From Gemmatimonadota bacterium (GTDB lineage: Bacteria; Gemmatimonadota; Gemmatimonadetes; Gemmatimonadales; Gemmatimonadaceae), in assembly GCA_016794735.1 (NCBI GenBank), contig JAEUJK010000433.1:1-15531 (forward strand): 15,531 bases of DNA, given 5' to 3'. The notes under the pieces are model-generated. The model saw nothing but the letters and a program-made list of their open reading frames with translations, ran no database searches and was not told the origin of the DNA. Below, piece after piece: positions 1 to 7,567 of this stretch; the stretch's first letter is position 1, and the number at the start of each line of letters is the position of its first letter. The translations under genes and the position numbers were made by a program.

Positions 1-836
1 TCACCCGCGCCTCGCGCGCCCGCCACCGCGAGGTCCCCGAGGATGAGGTACGGCTCCTCGAACGGATACCGTGCCCAGCGCCGCGCCGTGTCGTACAAGC
101 CGAGGGCATGCGCACCGCCAACGCGACCCACCGCCAGCAGGTCGGGCTGGTCCGCGAGCCATGTGGTCAGGCTGTACCCCACCACGGACCGCCATGACCG
201 CCGCAATTCGTCCGCGCCGGCGACGCTTGCTGTCAATCGTTTGGGAATCCACCGGCTCGCCCGCGCCACCCCCAGCGCGCGGACGACCTCAGTGACGAAC
301 AACTGGATCGGCAGCGCCCAGTACCCCGCCCCGGCCTGCGCGGCGCCAACCGCCGCAGCAATTCCCGTCACGAGTGCCACGAACTGGGCGAGCATCACCG
401 CCGGAAATCGCAGCGACCGCTTGAGCAACGCTTCCTGGAACGTGGTGATCGTCAACAGCCACGTGATCAGCGCCCACGGCACGACGACGGCCGGCAAGCG
501 AGGTTCCCGGTAGAACGCCGCCAGGGCCACCCCCGCGATCGCCATCGCGCCAGCCACGCCGAGGTTGATGCGCACCGCGAACCGGAACAGGTCGCTGGCC
601 TCCTCACTCGTCAGCCCTTCGCGCTGCAGCAACGTCGTCTGGAACGCCTGCCCCGCCACCTGGTTGGCCACCACCCCGAGCGGGACGGCCATGGCGAAGA
701 CGCCAAAGGCATCGGGACTCAGGATGCGCGCGAGCACGATGGCCGCGCCGAGCGAGAGCACCGCCTGCGCCATTCGCGTGCCCCACGCCACACCGCCCGA
801 GATGAGGGCCCGTCGACGGTGCTGGTCAGCCGTCAT
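1..836 (-). CDS. Wzx-like polysaccharide/lipopolysaccharide flippase, 3' end cut by window
   Basis: The first 278 residues of an integral membrane protein of the MOP superfamily (Wzx/WzxC type), which flips lipid-linked oligosaccharides across the inner membrane. The N-terminus has the typical layout: a first helix after ALISGGVAWG, then LARILSPDAFGVFAMA and a second helix, then QTTLLQREGLTSEEA. Further hydrophobic helices follow around residues 98-120, 127-150 and 165-200, and the segment ending ALGLYDTARRWARYPFEEP resembles the LGxYxxA region of WzxC proteins. The frame stays open to base 1, so the C-terminal helices lie outside the window. ATG at 836 is the first possible start because an in-frame TGA directly precedes it. 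It begins 12 bases after the stop of the P450 gene, with only a weak GGGTG ribosome site, so the two are probably co-transcribed. The transported glycan is unknown. Confidence 0.82.
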   Translation of the reverse strand, partial: MTADQHRRRALISGGVAWGTRMAQAVLSLGAAIVLARILSPDAFGVFAMAVPLGVVANQVAGQAFQTTLLQREGLTSEEASDLFRFAVRINLGVAGAMAIAGVALAAFYREPRLPAVVVPWALITWLLTITTFQEALLKRSLRFPAVMLAQFVALVTGIAAAVGAAQAGAGYWALPIQLFVTEVVRALGVARASRWIPKRLTASVAGADELRRSWRSVVGYSLTTWLADQPDLLAVGRVGGAHALGLYDTARRWARYPFEEPYLILGDLAVAGARGAG

Positions 837-848
837 TCACACCCGCGG

Positions 849-2378
849 TCATGTCGGACGCCGGTCGAGGGCCACCGTCCATCGACGCCCCGGCCGCCAG
901 TGATGCCGGTGTCGCGTGCCATGCTCGGGTGGGGCGTCCCGCACCGTTCGAATGGTATATGCGTGACACAACTCCTCGACGAAGATGCGACCAAAGAAGT
1001 GCACCATCGACGCGCCCATGCAGCCATGTCCATCGAGACCAAAGGTCGCGTACTCGGACTTGGAGAGCGTGCGACCGAGGAAGCGGTCCGGATTGAAGGT
1101 GGACGGATCGGGGAAGATCCCGGGATCGCGGTGACTCTCCTGCACGCAGATGCGGAGGATCCACCCGGCGGGGACGTGGAATCCCTCGTACGTGAACGGC
1201 TTCACCACGCGCCGATACAGGTACTCACTCTGTTCCAACCGGAGGGTCTCGAGCACCACGCGCGTCCCGAGGTCACTCGGCTGCACCCCCTGCGGCGCCC
1301 CCGCGGTACGCCCGGCGCGCTGCACCGCATCCTGCCAGGGTGCGTTTGCACTCAGCTGGTAGGCCAGCCAGGTCAAGGTCCCCGCCAGGTCACCCGAGCC
1401 GAGGCGAAGGAACAGCACGAGGTTCCGCAGGCGTCCCTCGTCCTGGAGCGTCTCGGGCGCCGCGCGCACCAGCGCCCCAAGGAGGTGCGCCGGCTCCTGC
1501 GACGACTCACGTGCGGCGAGGTCGCGCAAGAGTTGTGTCGCCGCGGACAGACTCCGCTCCATGCGGGCGCTCCACCCCAGGCCACCACTGCGATCCACCT
1601 CGAGCTGTTGTACCAGCTGTCCCATCCGACGCGACCGTTCATCATCCGCGTCGATCCCCAGGAACATCCCGGTGAGCCCCTCGACGGCCCACTGCGAGAG
1701 GAAGGGGCGAATGTCGATCCCGTCACGGTGGGTGGCGCTGCGCTGGGCGAGGCCGTCCAGCCCTGCGCGGCACGCCGCGCGCAGCGCGGGCTCGCGTTCG
1801 GCGAGGGCGGTCTCGGAGAACGCACGGCGGAACAAGGGCGCCTCGGCCTGGTGGTCCGCCGACGGCATGTAACGCAGCAGCCCCTTCGATGCAAAGCGAT
1901 TGTAGGGCAACGCCGCCCCTTCGAGCGCGTCGCGATGCTCCTGCAGCAACGCGCGCCCGCGCGCGAGCCCCACCACACACAGGACCGGTCGCCCGAACTG
2001 GCTCATCTTGAACACCGGCCCGAACTGTGCCGCCTGGTCCCGGTAGAACCACTTGTCGTCGATCGCGTCCAGCGACGCGCCAATCCCCAGTGAACCGGGC
2101 GGCCATCCCCACACGCGGCCGTACGAGGGACGCCCGCGCCACCACAGGAATGCGCCCGCCAGAATGACCAACGCGGCCGCGACATGCAGCGTCCATGGCT
2201 GCCACACGAACACCGTGACCGCGAGCGCGCCGACGACGAGTCCCGCGAGGGCGAGGGCAACCCCCAACGCCGGAAGGGCGGCGAGGTCGCGACGGAACGG
2301 CGGCTTGAGCGCGAGGCGCAGGCCCCCTGCGGCACCGAAGCCGATCGTGGCCCACTCGAGGGCGAGAAGCGGACCCAT
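849..2378 (-). CDS. membrane-anchored cytochrome P450
   Basis: A haem-thiolate enzyme of 509 aa. P450 hallmarks are visible: the K-helix ExxR motif (E377-R380), FNPDRF at 428-433 as the PERF-type motif, and the haem-binding loop FGLDGHGCMG with proximal ligand C453, which fits the P450 signature with His in the usual Arg position. Two features are odd for a bacterial P450. About 100 residues precede the catalytic domain and contain two strong hydrophobic helices (about 35-59 and 64-80), so the enzyme should be membrane-bound. The I-helix reads LGSGDLAGT: the acidic residue (D330) is kept, but the following Thr of the usual AGxDTT motif is Leu/Ala. Loss of that Thr is known in P450s with altered oxygen activation, such as peroxygenase- or isomerase-like types. 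The substrate cannot be inferred. The neighbouring flippase suggests a lipid or glycolipid, but that is speculation. A TACATT hexamer ends 6 bases before the ATG. Confidence 0.88.
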   Translation of the reverse strand: MGPLLALEWATIGFGAAGGLRLALKPPFRRDLAALPALGVALALAGLVVGALAVTVFVWQPWTLHVAAALVILAGAFLWWRGRPSYGRVWGWPPGSLGIGASLDAIDDKWFYRDQAAQFGPVFKMSQFGRPVLCVVGLARGRALLQEHRDALEGAALPYNRFASKGLLRYMPSADHQAEAPLFRRAFSETALAEREPALRAACRAGLDGLAQRSATHRDGIDIRPFLSQWAVEGLTGMFLGIDADDERSRRMGQLVQQLEVDRSGGLGWSARMERSLSAATQLLRDLAARESSQEPAHLLGALVRAAPETLQDEGRLRNLVLFLRLGSGDLAGTLTWLAYQLSANAPWQDAVQRAGRTAGAPQGVQPSDLGTRVVLETLRLEQSEYLYRRVVKPFTYEGFHVPAGWILRICVQESHRDPGIFPDPSTFNPDRFLGRTLSKSEYATFGLDGHGCMGASMVHFFGRIFVEELCHAYTIRTVRDAPPEHGTRHRHHWRPGRRWTVALDRRPT

Positions 2379-2384
2379 GGCAGG

Positions 2385-2390
2385 AATGTA
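2385..2390 (-). promoter_or_regulatory. possible -10 element for the P450-flippase operon (TACATT)
   Basis: TACATT read on the minus strand, separated by 6 bases from the P450 ATG. With normal -10 to start-site spacing, transcription would begin at or next to the A of the ATG, giving a leaderless mRNA. No TTGACA-like -35 is recognisable. It lies just downstream of the lipoprotein terminator hairpin, consistent with an independent promoter. Confidence 0.4.
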
Positions 2391-2450
2391 CGCGCAACCC
2401 CTGAGTCCGGCACGTCAGCAAACGTGCGACTGCGGCAACACCTAACACGA

Positions 2451-2476
2451 AGGGCGCCGCCATGTGGCGACGCCCT
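2451..2476 (-). terminator. hairpin terminator of the lipoprotein gene
   Basis: Inverted repeat AGGGCG-C-CGCC / ATGT loop / GGCG-A-CGCCCT on the plus strand: ten base pairs with one internal C/A mismatch and a 4-base loop. It lies 24 bases beyond the lipoprotein stop codon. The downstream minus-strand sequence (TCGTGTTAGG) is only weakly T-rich, so intrinsic termination may be imperfect. Confidence 0.6.
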
Positions 2477-2499
2477 CCTTCACGGCATGATACGCGGGT

Positions 2500-3381
2500 T
2501 CAGGTCGCCGCGATCACCACTGGCGTGTTCAACTTGACCACGATGTCGGCCCCCGCGTTGACGCAGCCTTCGTAGTTCGCCGTCGCAGCGGCAGCGGCGG
2601 CACCAGCGGCCGCGCCGGCCGCGGCCCCGATCAGGGTGCCCTTCTTGCTCTTGCCGAGCACCTGGCCGACGATCGCGCCCACCGCGGCACCACCGGCGAC
2701 CTTCTTCGCATCGTTGCCCTTCGACGACGCCCGCACGCGGTCAATCGCCACCGTCTGCACGTCCGCATCGAGCGGATACGAGCGCCCCCCAAAGGTGACG
2801 TTGATCACGCGGAAGCCCATCACGATCTGGTCGTTCGTGTTTTCCGATCGCTTGAGTTCCGTGAGTTCGAGGGTCACGTCGGCGCCCGAGGGGATCATCA
2901 CGCCGTTGGTGCCGCTCACCGCCTCGGTGACCGTGGCGGTGAACCGATCACCCACCTTGTTGGTGTTCGTGCACACCTGGTTCAACGCGTCGAGCTTGAG
3001 CAGGCTGCCCGCCGCAACGCTCCCCGTGGCCTTCTCTGCGGCTCCGCTGCCCTTCTCGACCGTGTTGCCGCTGGGCGTCGTCGTTGGCGCAGGCGGCGGT
3101 GCCGGCGTCGGAGTCGGCGTGGGGTTGGACTTGGCCGGCGGTGGGCTCTGCTTCGGACGCGGCGTGTTCTTCGACGAGGCGACCGGAGGCGGGGGCGGCG
3201 GGGCTTCAGCCTGCACCGCGGTATCCGGCACGTCCTTCAGTTGCGGCTGGGCCAGCGAGTCCTCGCCCGCACGGGCAAGGTCGCGGGTGAGCGTCGTGTC
3301 CTGCGCCAGTCCGTCACCGGCCTTCTCGCCGCAAGCCAGGGCGACCGCGGCCAACGCCGCAACGAGCAATGGTGTGCGCAT
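2500..3381 (-). CDS. putative lipoprotein with proline-rich linker and glycine zipper
   Basis: A 293-aa secreted protein of unknown function. It starts with a short hydrophobic signal (MRTPLLVAALAAVALAC) whose C17 is the likely lipidated residue; the lipobox (VALAC) is acceptable but not ideal. Residues 61-103 are a Pro/Thr/Ala-rich linker suited to spanning the periplasm. Residues about 124-215 form a predicted beta domain (KVGDRFTATVTEAVSG, VMIPSGADVTLELTE) resembling the domain often found before glycine zippers in Acidobacteria and Gemmatimonadota envelope proteins. Residues 229-266 are a Gly/Ala-zipper (GGAAVGAIVGQVLG, then IGAAAGAAAGAAA), usually membrane-inserting. Two lone cysteines in the mature part (C137, C273) flank the zipper and could form a disulfide. 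It is monocistronic between a TATCTT promoter-like site and a hairpin. Confidence 0.75.
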   Translation of the reverse strand: MRTPLLVAALAAVALACGEKAGDGLAQDTTLTRDLARAGEDSLAQPQLKDVPDTAVQAEAPPPPPPVASSKNTPRPKQSPPPAKSNPTPTPTPAPPPAPTTTPSGNTVEKGSGAAEKATGSVAAGSLLKLDALNQVCTNTNKVGDRFTATVTEAVSGTNGVMIPSGADVTLELTELKRSENTNDQIVMGFRVINVTFGGRSYPLDADVQTVAIDRVRASSKGNDAKKVAGGAAVGAIVGQVLGKSKKGTLIGAAAGAAAGAAAAAATANYEGCVNAGADIVVKLNTPVVIAAT

Positions 3382-3408
3382 GGGAGTCTGTGGAGATGGG
3401 GTCTCCCC

Positions 3409-3414
3409 AAGATA
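3409..3414 (-). promoter_or_regulatory. possible -10 element for the lipoprotein gene (TATCTT)
   Basis: TATCTT on the minus strand, 27 bases before the lipoprotein ATG, predicting a short leader of about 20 bases. That leader holds a GGAGA/TCTCC inverted repeat (3392-3406) but no close Shine-Dalgarno sequence. No convincing -35 is seen. Confidence 0.42.
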
Positions 3415-3467
3415 CCACGACCGCGGCGAAAGGTGCCCGCGAGTTCCTGCATCTGACCTGCCGAGCG

Positions 3468-4199
3468 CTACAGGCGGTTCAGGAGGAACTCGGGGGTAAA
3501 GCGGTTGAGGTAGGACGCGAGGATCGTGAACCGCCCCGTGACCATCAGGAGCCCGATCGCGACCATCACGACCCCTGTCCCGCGCTGGAGCAACGCCATG
3601 TGCCGCTTGATGCGCTGGAAGAACGCCATGAAGCGGTCGACCGCGACGGCCGAGACGATGAACGGCACGGCGAGCCCCAGGGAGTAGGACACCAGGAGCC
3701 CGAGGGCCTCACCCATGGTCTCCTGCGCGGACGCGTAGGCGTAGATCGACGCGAGAATCGGCCCGATGCACGGGGTCCATCCCGCACCGAAGGCGATCCC
3801 CACGAAGACCGTGCCGAGGTACCCGGCGGGCTTGTTCGCGAGATGCAGCCGCTTTTCGGTGGAGAGCATCTGGCTGCGCAGGATGCCCATCAGGTACAAG
3901 CCGAAGACGATGATCATCACGCCGCCGACCTTGCTGATCCACCCGCGGTTGGCGACGGCGACCTGGCCGATCCCCGAGGCAATCGCGCCGATGGCGACGA
4001 AGATCAGGGAGAAGCCAAACGTGAAAAGCAGGCCGTGCACGAGGGCGGTCCGCCGCGTGGCCGCCGACTGGACGTCCTCGAGCGAGACGCCGCTGATGAA
4101 CGTGATGTACGTCGGGACGAGCGGGAGGACGCACGGCGAGAGGAACGAGAGCAGCCCCGCACTGAAGGCCACGAACCAGCCGACGCTCGCCACTTCCAT
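3468..4199 (-). CDS. ccdA: CcdA/DsbD-type transmembrane thiol-electron carrier
   Basis: A 243-aa polytopic protein of the cytochrome c biogenesis CcdA family. Members pass reducing equivalents from cytoplasmic thioredoxin across the inner membrane to periplasmic thiol proteins, for cytochrome c maturation or disulfide reduction. The paired redox cysteines lie in the expected motifs: C23 in LSPCVLPLVP (helix 1) and C144 in GWTPCIGP (helix 4). Six hydrophobic helices are visible (about 8-30, 54-80, 90-107, 127-152, 164-187, 205-222), the usual CcdA length. The ATG at 4199 follows the upstream gene's TGA after 2 bases, so translation is probably coupled to the acidic protein. No cytochrome c or ResA/CcsB gene is next to it, so the electron acceptor is unknown. 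The lipoprotein downstream carries two exported cysteines but seems to have its own promoter. Confidence 0.92.
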   Translation of the reverse strand: MEVASVGWFVAFSAGLLSFLSPCVLPLVPTYITFISGVSLEDVQSAATRRTALVHGLLFTFGFSLIFVAIGAIASGIGQVAVANRGWISKVGGVMIIVFGLYLMGILRSQMLSTEKRLHLANKPAGYLGTVFVGIAFGAGWTPCIGPILASIYAYASAQETMGEALGLLVSYSLGLAVPFIVSAVAVDRFMAFFQRIKRHMALLQRGTGVVMVAIGLLMVTGRFTILASYLNRFTPEFLLNRL

Positions 4200-4201
4200 C
4201 G

Positions 4202-5020
4202 TCAGGCCGCCGCTCCCTCGACCCAGGGGGGCGCATCGAGTCGCGCCCGCAGCGTCTCGGCCGACAGTCGTTCCGGCTCGGCGGTCTCACCGGAACGGCG
4301 CACCACACCGGCGATGACGCGATCGAGCGTCGCCAGCGGGGCATCGGCCTGGTGCACCACCTCGAGGTCCCACTTGCCGCGGTCCGGTCCCTTGAGGACG
4401 AGCCGGTACCGGGCGCAGAGGATCGCCAGCCGCTGGTGCGGATCACGCGCGGGCTGGGAGGGTTCCGGCGCCGGCAGGGCGAGGATGTCGCCTAACGCGA
4501 CCGTCTCCGCCGGTTCCGGCGCGCCCACGTCGGCGAGCTCCACGTCCGTCCCCACCTCGCACTCCACATCACTCGCGGTCGCGTCGGCCATGGTGTGCGA
4601 CGGCAGGTCGGCGAGCACCACGCCGTCCGACGCCACCTCGAGCACCCGCTCGCGTTCCAGCGCGGTGTCGTCGGCCAGCCGCAGCTCCACCGGCACCGCG
4701 CCGTTGGGGTCGGCGACGTCTGCCACCAGCACCTCGGCCTCGGGCTCCCCACCATCCGCGACCGCAAGCGACACCGCCACCTCGTGTTCCGTCGTCGGCG
4801 CCTCGGCGACCGCGACCTCCGCCTCATCGGCGAGGTCGTAGGCCTCGACCGCGACGGTGGCGTCGGGGATCACGTCGAAGCCCTGCTCCACCGCCAGGAC
4901 CGCGATCCCCGATTCGAGTCCGCCTTGTCGCATCGCGGGGAACAAGCGCACTTCCACGATCCGCGATTCGGGCACTCGCTCGAGCACCCCGTTGAGGAAA
5001 CGTCGCGTGGTGTCGTTCAT
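4202..5020 (-). CDS. unrecognised, extremely acidic protein coupled to ccdA
   Basis: A 272-aa protein of no family I recognise. The N-terminus (residues 1-44, MNDTTRRFLNGVLERVPESR on) looks like a small folded domain with normal charge. Residues 44-188 hold about 36 Asp/Glu, only three Arg and no Lys, in alternating patterns such as EAEVAVAEA and EAEVLVADVAD that suggest beta strands. The C-terminal part (about 193-245: RLAILCARYRLVLKGPDRGKWDLEVVHQADAP, given here only as a landmark region) has balanced charge and may be a second small domain. There is no signal peptide or membrane helix, so it is probably cytoplasmic. The ATG at 5020 was chosen because GGGGGA lies 4 bases upstream; the frame is open further upstream but without a supported start. 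Overlap-like spacing (2 bases) to ccdA implies a shared operon. Confidence 0.7.
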   Translation of the reverse strand: MNDTTRRFLNGVLERVPESRIVEVRLFPAMRQGGLESGIAVLAVEQGFDVIPDATVAVEAYDLADEAEVAVAEAPTTEHEVAVSLAVADGGEPEAEVLVADVADPNGAVPVELRLADDTALERERVLEVASDGVVLADLPSHTMADATASDVECEVGTDVELADVGAPEPAETVALGDILALPAPEPSQPARDPHQRLAILCARYRLVLKGPDRGKWDLEVVHQADAPLATLDRVIAGVVRRSGETAEPERLSAETLRARLDAPPWVEGAAA

Positions 5021-5121
5021 CGTTCCCCCACAGCGACAAGCGTGGACACTCGTGGCGCGGGCGCGCAGGGCGGAAGCAAACGAGGAAGGATCATCGAGTC
5101 CGGTGCGATGGGCACGTCGCA

Positions 5122-5127
5122 AAGATA
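5122..5127 (-). promoter_or_regulatory. possible -10 element for the acidic protein-ccdA operon (TATCTTTG)
   Basis: TATCTT followed by TG on the minus strand, matching the Bacteroidota-type TAnnTTTG. It lies 101 bases before the chosen ATG. Six bases after it is a GTG that opens a 32-codon frame ending on the start codon of the acidic protein gene (see findings). Confidence 0.42.
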
Positions 5128-5167
5128 CACCAGTGACGTGCGCGATCATAACGCGAAACGCACCTTC

Positions 5168-7465
5168 CTAGAGCAAAGTGACCGGATCGCGATCGATGCT
5201 CACGCGCAGCTCATGTCGGTCGGGCACGGCGAAGCGTTCGGCAAAAAACCGCAGCACATTTGTGAGCAACTTTCCGTCTGGCGACTTCAGCAGCAGGTGC
5301 CACCGATAGCGCGACTTGATGCGGGCGATCGGTGAGGGTGCGGGACCGATCAGGCGCAGCCCCGTCAACTGGCGGTTTTCCACAAGCCGCAGGAGCCACG
5401 ACGCCGCCTCCTGCGCCGATTGCGCCACCGCCGCTTCGTCCACCCCGCTCACCACGATGTTGGCCAGGCGGACCATCGGCGGGTACGCGGGCGACTGCCG
5501 ATCGGCCAGTTCCCGCGCCACGAAGGCGTGATAGTCGTGCGTCACCGCGCACGCGACGGCGTGGTGGTCGGGCATGCGTGTCTGCACGATCACATGCCCG
5601 GGCTTCACGCTGCGACCGGCACGCCCCGCCACCTGCGCCAGCAACTGGAACGTTCGCTCGCCCGCACGAAAGTCCGGCAGGTTGATGCCGACGTCGGCGT
5701 CGATCACCCCAACGAGCGTGACCCCGGGAAAGTCGAGTCCCTTCGCGATCATCTGCGTGCCGAGCAGGATGTCGACCTCTCCACGCCCCACGCGATCGAG
5801 GATGTCGGCGTGCGCCCACTTGCCACTCGTGGTGTCGAGGTCCATCCGCGCGATGCGCGCCTCGGGCAATCGCTCGCCTAACAAGCGCTCGACTTGCTGC
5901 GTCCCGAGGCCGCGATGCCGTACCGTGGCCTCCCGGCACCGGTGACAGGCGAGGTGCACCGGCTCGTGGTGGCCGCAGTAGTGGCAGGCGAGTCGCTCCG
6001 GCGCGCGATGCAGCGTCAACGAGATGGAGCAGTTGGGACACGCCGCCACATCCCCGCAACTCGCACACTGCTGGAACGACGCATACCCGCGCCGGTTGAG
6101 CAGGAGGATCGATTGCTCCTGCCGCGCCAGCCGTTCGCGCAGGGCGTCTTCCAGCGCGCGTGAGACCACGCGACGAAAGGGATCGCGCTCGATGGGCTCC
6201 TGCGGCGGCGCCGGCAACCGCTCCCCGGGTGGCGTGGCGTCGGACGGCGAGCGCGGGCGACGCAGGTCGACCACCGACACCGATGGCAGCGCGCCACCAC
6301 CCACGCGGTTCGGCAGCGCCAGCAGCGTGTGCCGTCCCTCCTGCGCGTGGTGCCAACTCTCGAGCGACGGGGTCGCACTCCCCAGCACGACCACGGCCCC
6401 CTCGCGACGCGCCCGTACCATCGCCACGTCACGCGCATGGTAGCGCGGAGCGTCCGCCTGTTTGTAACTCGCCTCGTGTTCCTCATCGACGACGATCACC
6501 CGCACCTGCTGCAGCGGGGCGAAGATCGCCGAGCGTGCGCCCACGGCGATGCGCCGCTCCCCGCGCTGCAACACCCGCCACGCGTCGAGCCGCTCGCCAT
6601 CGGAGAGTGCGCTGTGCAGCACGGCCACCTGGTCACCGAACCAGGCCCGAAAGCGCGCCACGGTCTGCGGGGTCAGCGCGATCTCCGGCACGAGCACGAT
6701 GGCGCTCGCCCCCGGCTCCGCGAGCACCCGACGCAAGACCTCCAGGTAGACGAGGGTCTTGCCGCTGCCGGTGACCCCGTGCAGCAACACGACCTCGCCC
6801 GGCGCGGCCGCCGCGATACGCGTGATGGCGGCCTGCTGTTCATCGGTAGGCTTGTGGGCCGCGACGGCTTCCGCCGGCCGGGAAGCAAAGGGATCGCGCA
6901 GGACCCCTTCATGCCCGATCCGCACGAGCCCACGCTCGACCATCGTCCGCAACAGTGCATCTCCCACCCCGAGGCGTTCCTTGAGCGCGGCGACCGTCGC
7001 CCGGTTGCCATTCGCCTCGAGATGTTCGAACACGACGCGCTGCCGTGGCGACCGCTTGAACAACGCGTCGCGCTCCATCAACGAGTCCAGCGCCCGCGCG
7101 AGGATGACCACGCGCTGCTGCTTCCCCGCTGGAGACGGCGCGGCCGCCGCGGTGAGCTGCACGGGGAGCATGGCGCGCAGCACCACCCCGATCGGGGTGA
7201 CGTAGTGGCTCGCCATCCACTGCGCCGTGGCGAGCATCGCCGGCCCCACCGCCGGCTCCGCGTCCGGCGTCGAGACAACCCGCTTCCACGAGCGCTCGTC
7301 GTCTGGCGCATCGCGCATCCCGAGCGCAATGCCGACCTCGCGCCGGTTCCTGAAAGGCACCACGACGCGTGTGCCCGGCGCGACCTCGCCGCTTCCCTCC
7401 GGGGGGAGGTAGGAGAAGGTCTGGAACAGCGGGAGGGCGAGCGCGACGTCCACGACGCGGGGCAT
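5168..7465 (-). CDS. priA: primosomal protein N', PriA 3'-to-5' replication-restart helicase
   Basis: A 765-aa superfamily 2 helicase that recognises stalled forks and reloads the replisome. In order: N-terminal DNA-binding domain (RVVDVALALPLFQTFSYLPP, GTRVVVPF); Walker A GVTGSGKT (about 230-237); Walker B DEEH (327-330) followed by the PriA-typical ASYKQADAPRYHARDVA; motif III GSATPS (about 362-367); then the zinc-binding insertion with eight cysteines (C467, C470, C476, C479, C494, C497, C507, C510). Helicase motifs V/VI follow (LGTQMIAKGLDFPGVTLVG; QVAGRAGR), then the PriA C-terminal domain. Length and all motifs are intact. The ATG at 7465 gives the family's usual N-terminus (MPRVVDVALALP), and a TAGATTTG element ends just upstream. 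An upstream in-frame ATG at 7504 would place that element inside the gene. It is transcribed divergently from the DCC-family gene. Confidence 0.97.
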   Translation of the reverse strand: MPRVVDVALALPLFQTFSYLPPEGSGEVAPGTRVVVPFRNRREVGIALGMRDAPDDERSWKRVVSTPDAEPAVGPAMLATAQWMASHYVTPIGVVLRAMLPVQLTAAAAPSPAGKQQRVVILARALDSLMERDALFKRSPRQRVVFEHLEANGNRATVAALKERLGVGDALLRTMVERGLVRIGHEGVLRDPFASRPAEAVAAHKPTDEQQAAITRIAAAAPGEVVLLHGVTGSGKTLVYLEVLRRVLAEPGASAIVLVPEIALTPQTVARFRAWFGDQVAVLHSALSDGERLDAWRVLQRGERRIAVGARSAIFAPLQQVRVIVVDEEHEASYKQADAPRYHARDVAMVRARREGAVVVLGSATPSLESWHHAQEGRHTLLALPNRVGGGALPSVSVVDLRRPRSPSDATPPGERLPAPPQEPIERDPFRRVVSRALEDALRERLARQEQSILLLNRRGYASFQQCASCGDVAACPNCSISLTLHRAPERLACHYCGHHEPVHLACHRCREATVRHRGLGTQQVERLLGERLPEARIARMDLDTTSGKWAHADILDRVGRGEVDILLGTQMIAKGLDFPGVTLVGVIDADVGINLPDFRAGERTFQLLAQVAGRAGRSVKPGHVIVQTRMPDHHAVACAVTHDYHAFVARELADRQSPAYPPMVRLANIVVSGVDEAAVAQSAQEAASWLLRLVENRQLTGLRLIGPAPSPIARIKSRYRWHLLLKSPDGKLLTNVLRFFAERFAVPDRHELRVSIDRDPVTLL

Positions 7466-7472
7466 GACGCCA

Positions 7473-7478
7473 AATCTA
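7473..7478 (-). promoter_or_regulatory. possible -10 element for priA (TAGATTTG), leaderless start
   Basis: TAGATT followed by TG on the minus strand, with 7 bases between the hexamer and the ATG at 7465. This spacing puts transcription initiation at the start codon and supports the shorter PriA start. No recognisable ribosome-binding site lies in between. Confidence 0.45.
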
Positions 7479-7505
7479 CCGGGGCGGCCGAGGCCCCCTC
7501 CCATT

Positions 7506-7552
7506 CGCTGGCGTCACAGCGGCGCACCCGAGGTTCGCCGAGGATGCCAGCG
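7506..7552. repeat. imperfect inverted repeat in the priA/DCC divergent promoter region
   Basis: Arms CGCTGGCGTC (7506-7515) and GATGCCAGCG (7543-7552) are inverted repeats matching at 9 of 10 positions, 27 bases apart. A second GC-rich element, GGGGC/GCCCC, lies at 7481-7497 next to the priA hexamer. Either could be an operator for the divergent genes, but in such GC-rich DNA both may be chance. Confidence 0.3.
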
Positions 7553-7567
7553 GCCGATGCCCCCCGC

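Noticed and set aside
1..252. Minus-strand 83-codon frame at the left edge ending at base 1
   Set aside because: It is an out-of-frame shadow of the flippase, whose frame stays open through base 1 with membrane helices and family motifs.
819..2093. 424-codon open frame on the plus strand
   Set aside because: Antisense to the P450, which has complete family motifs.
3085..3210. Repetitive sequence that first looked like a tandem repeat
   Set aside because: It is the codon run for the Pro/Thr-rich linker of the lipoprotein, not an independent repeat element.
3369..4841. 490-codon open frame on the plus strand
   Set aside because: It is antisense to ccdA and the acidic protein; its low-complexity Ser/Thr end mirrors the acidic repeats of the real gene.
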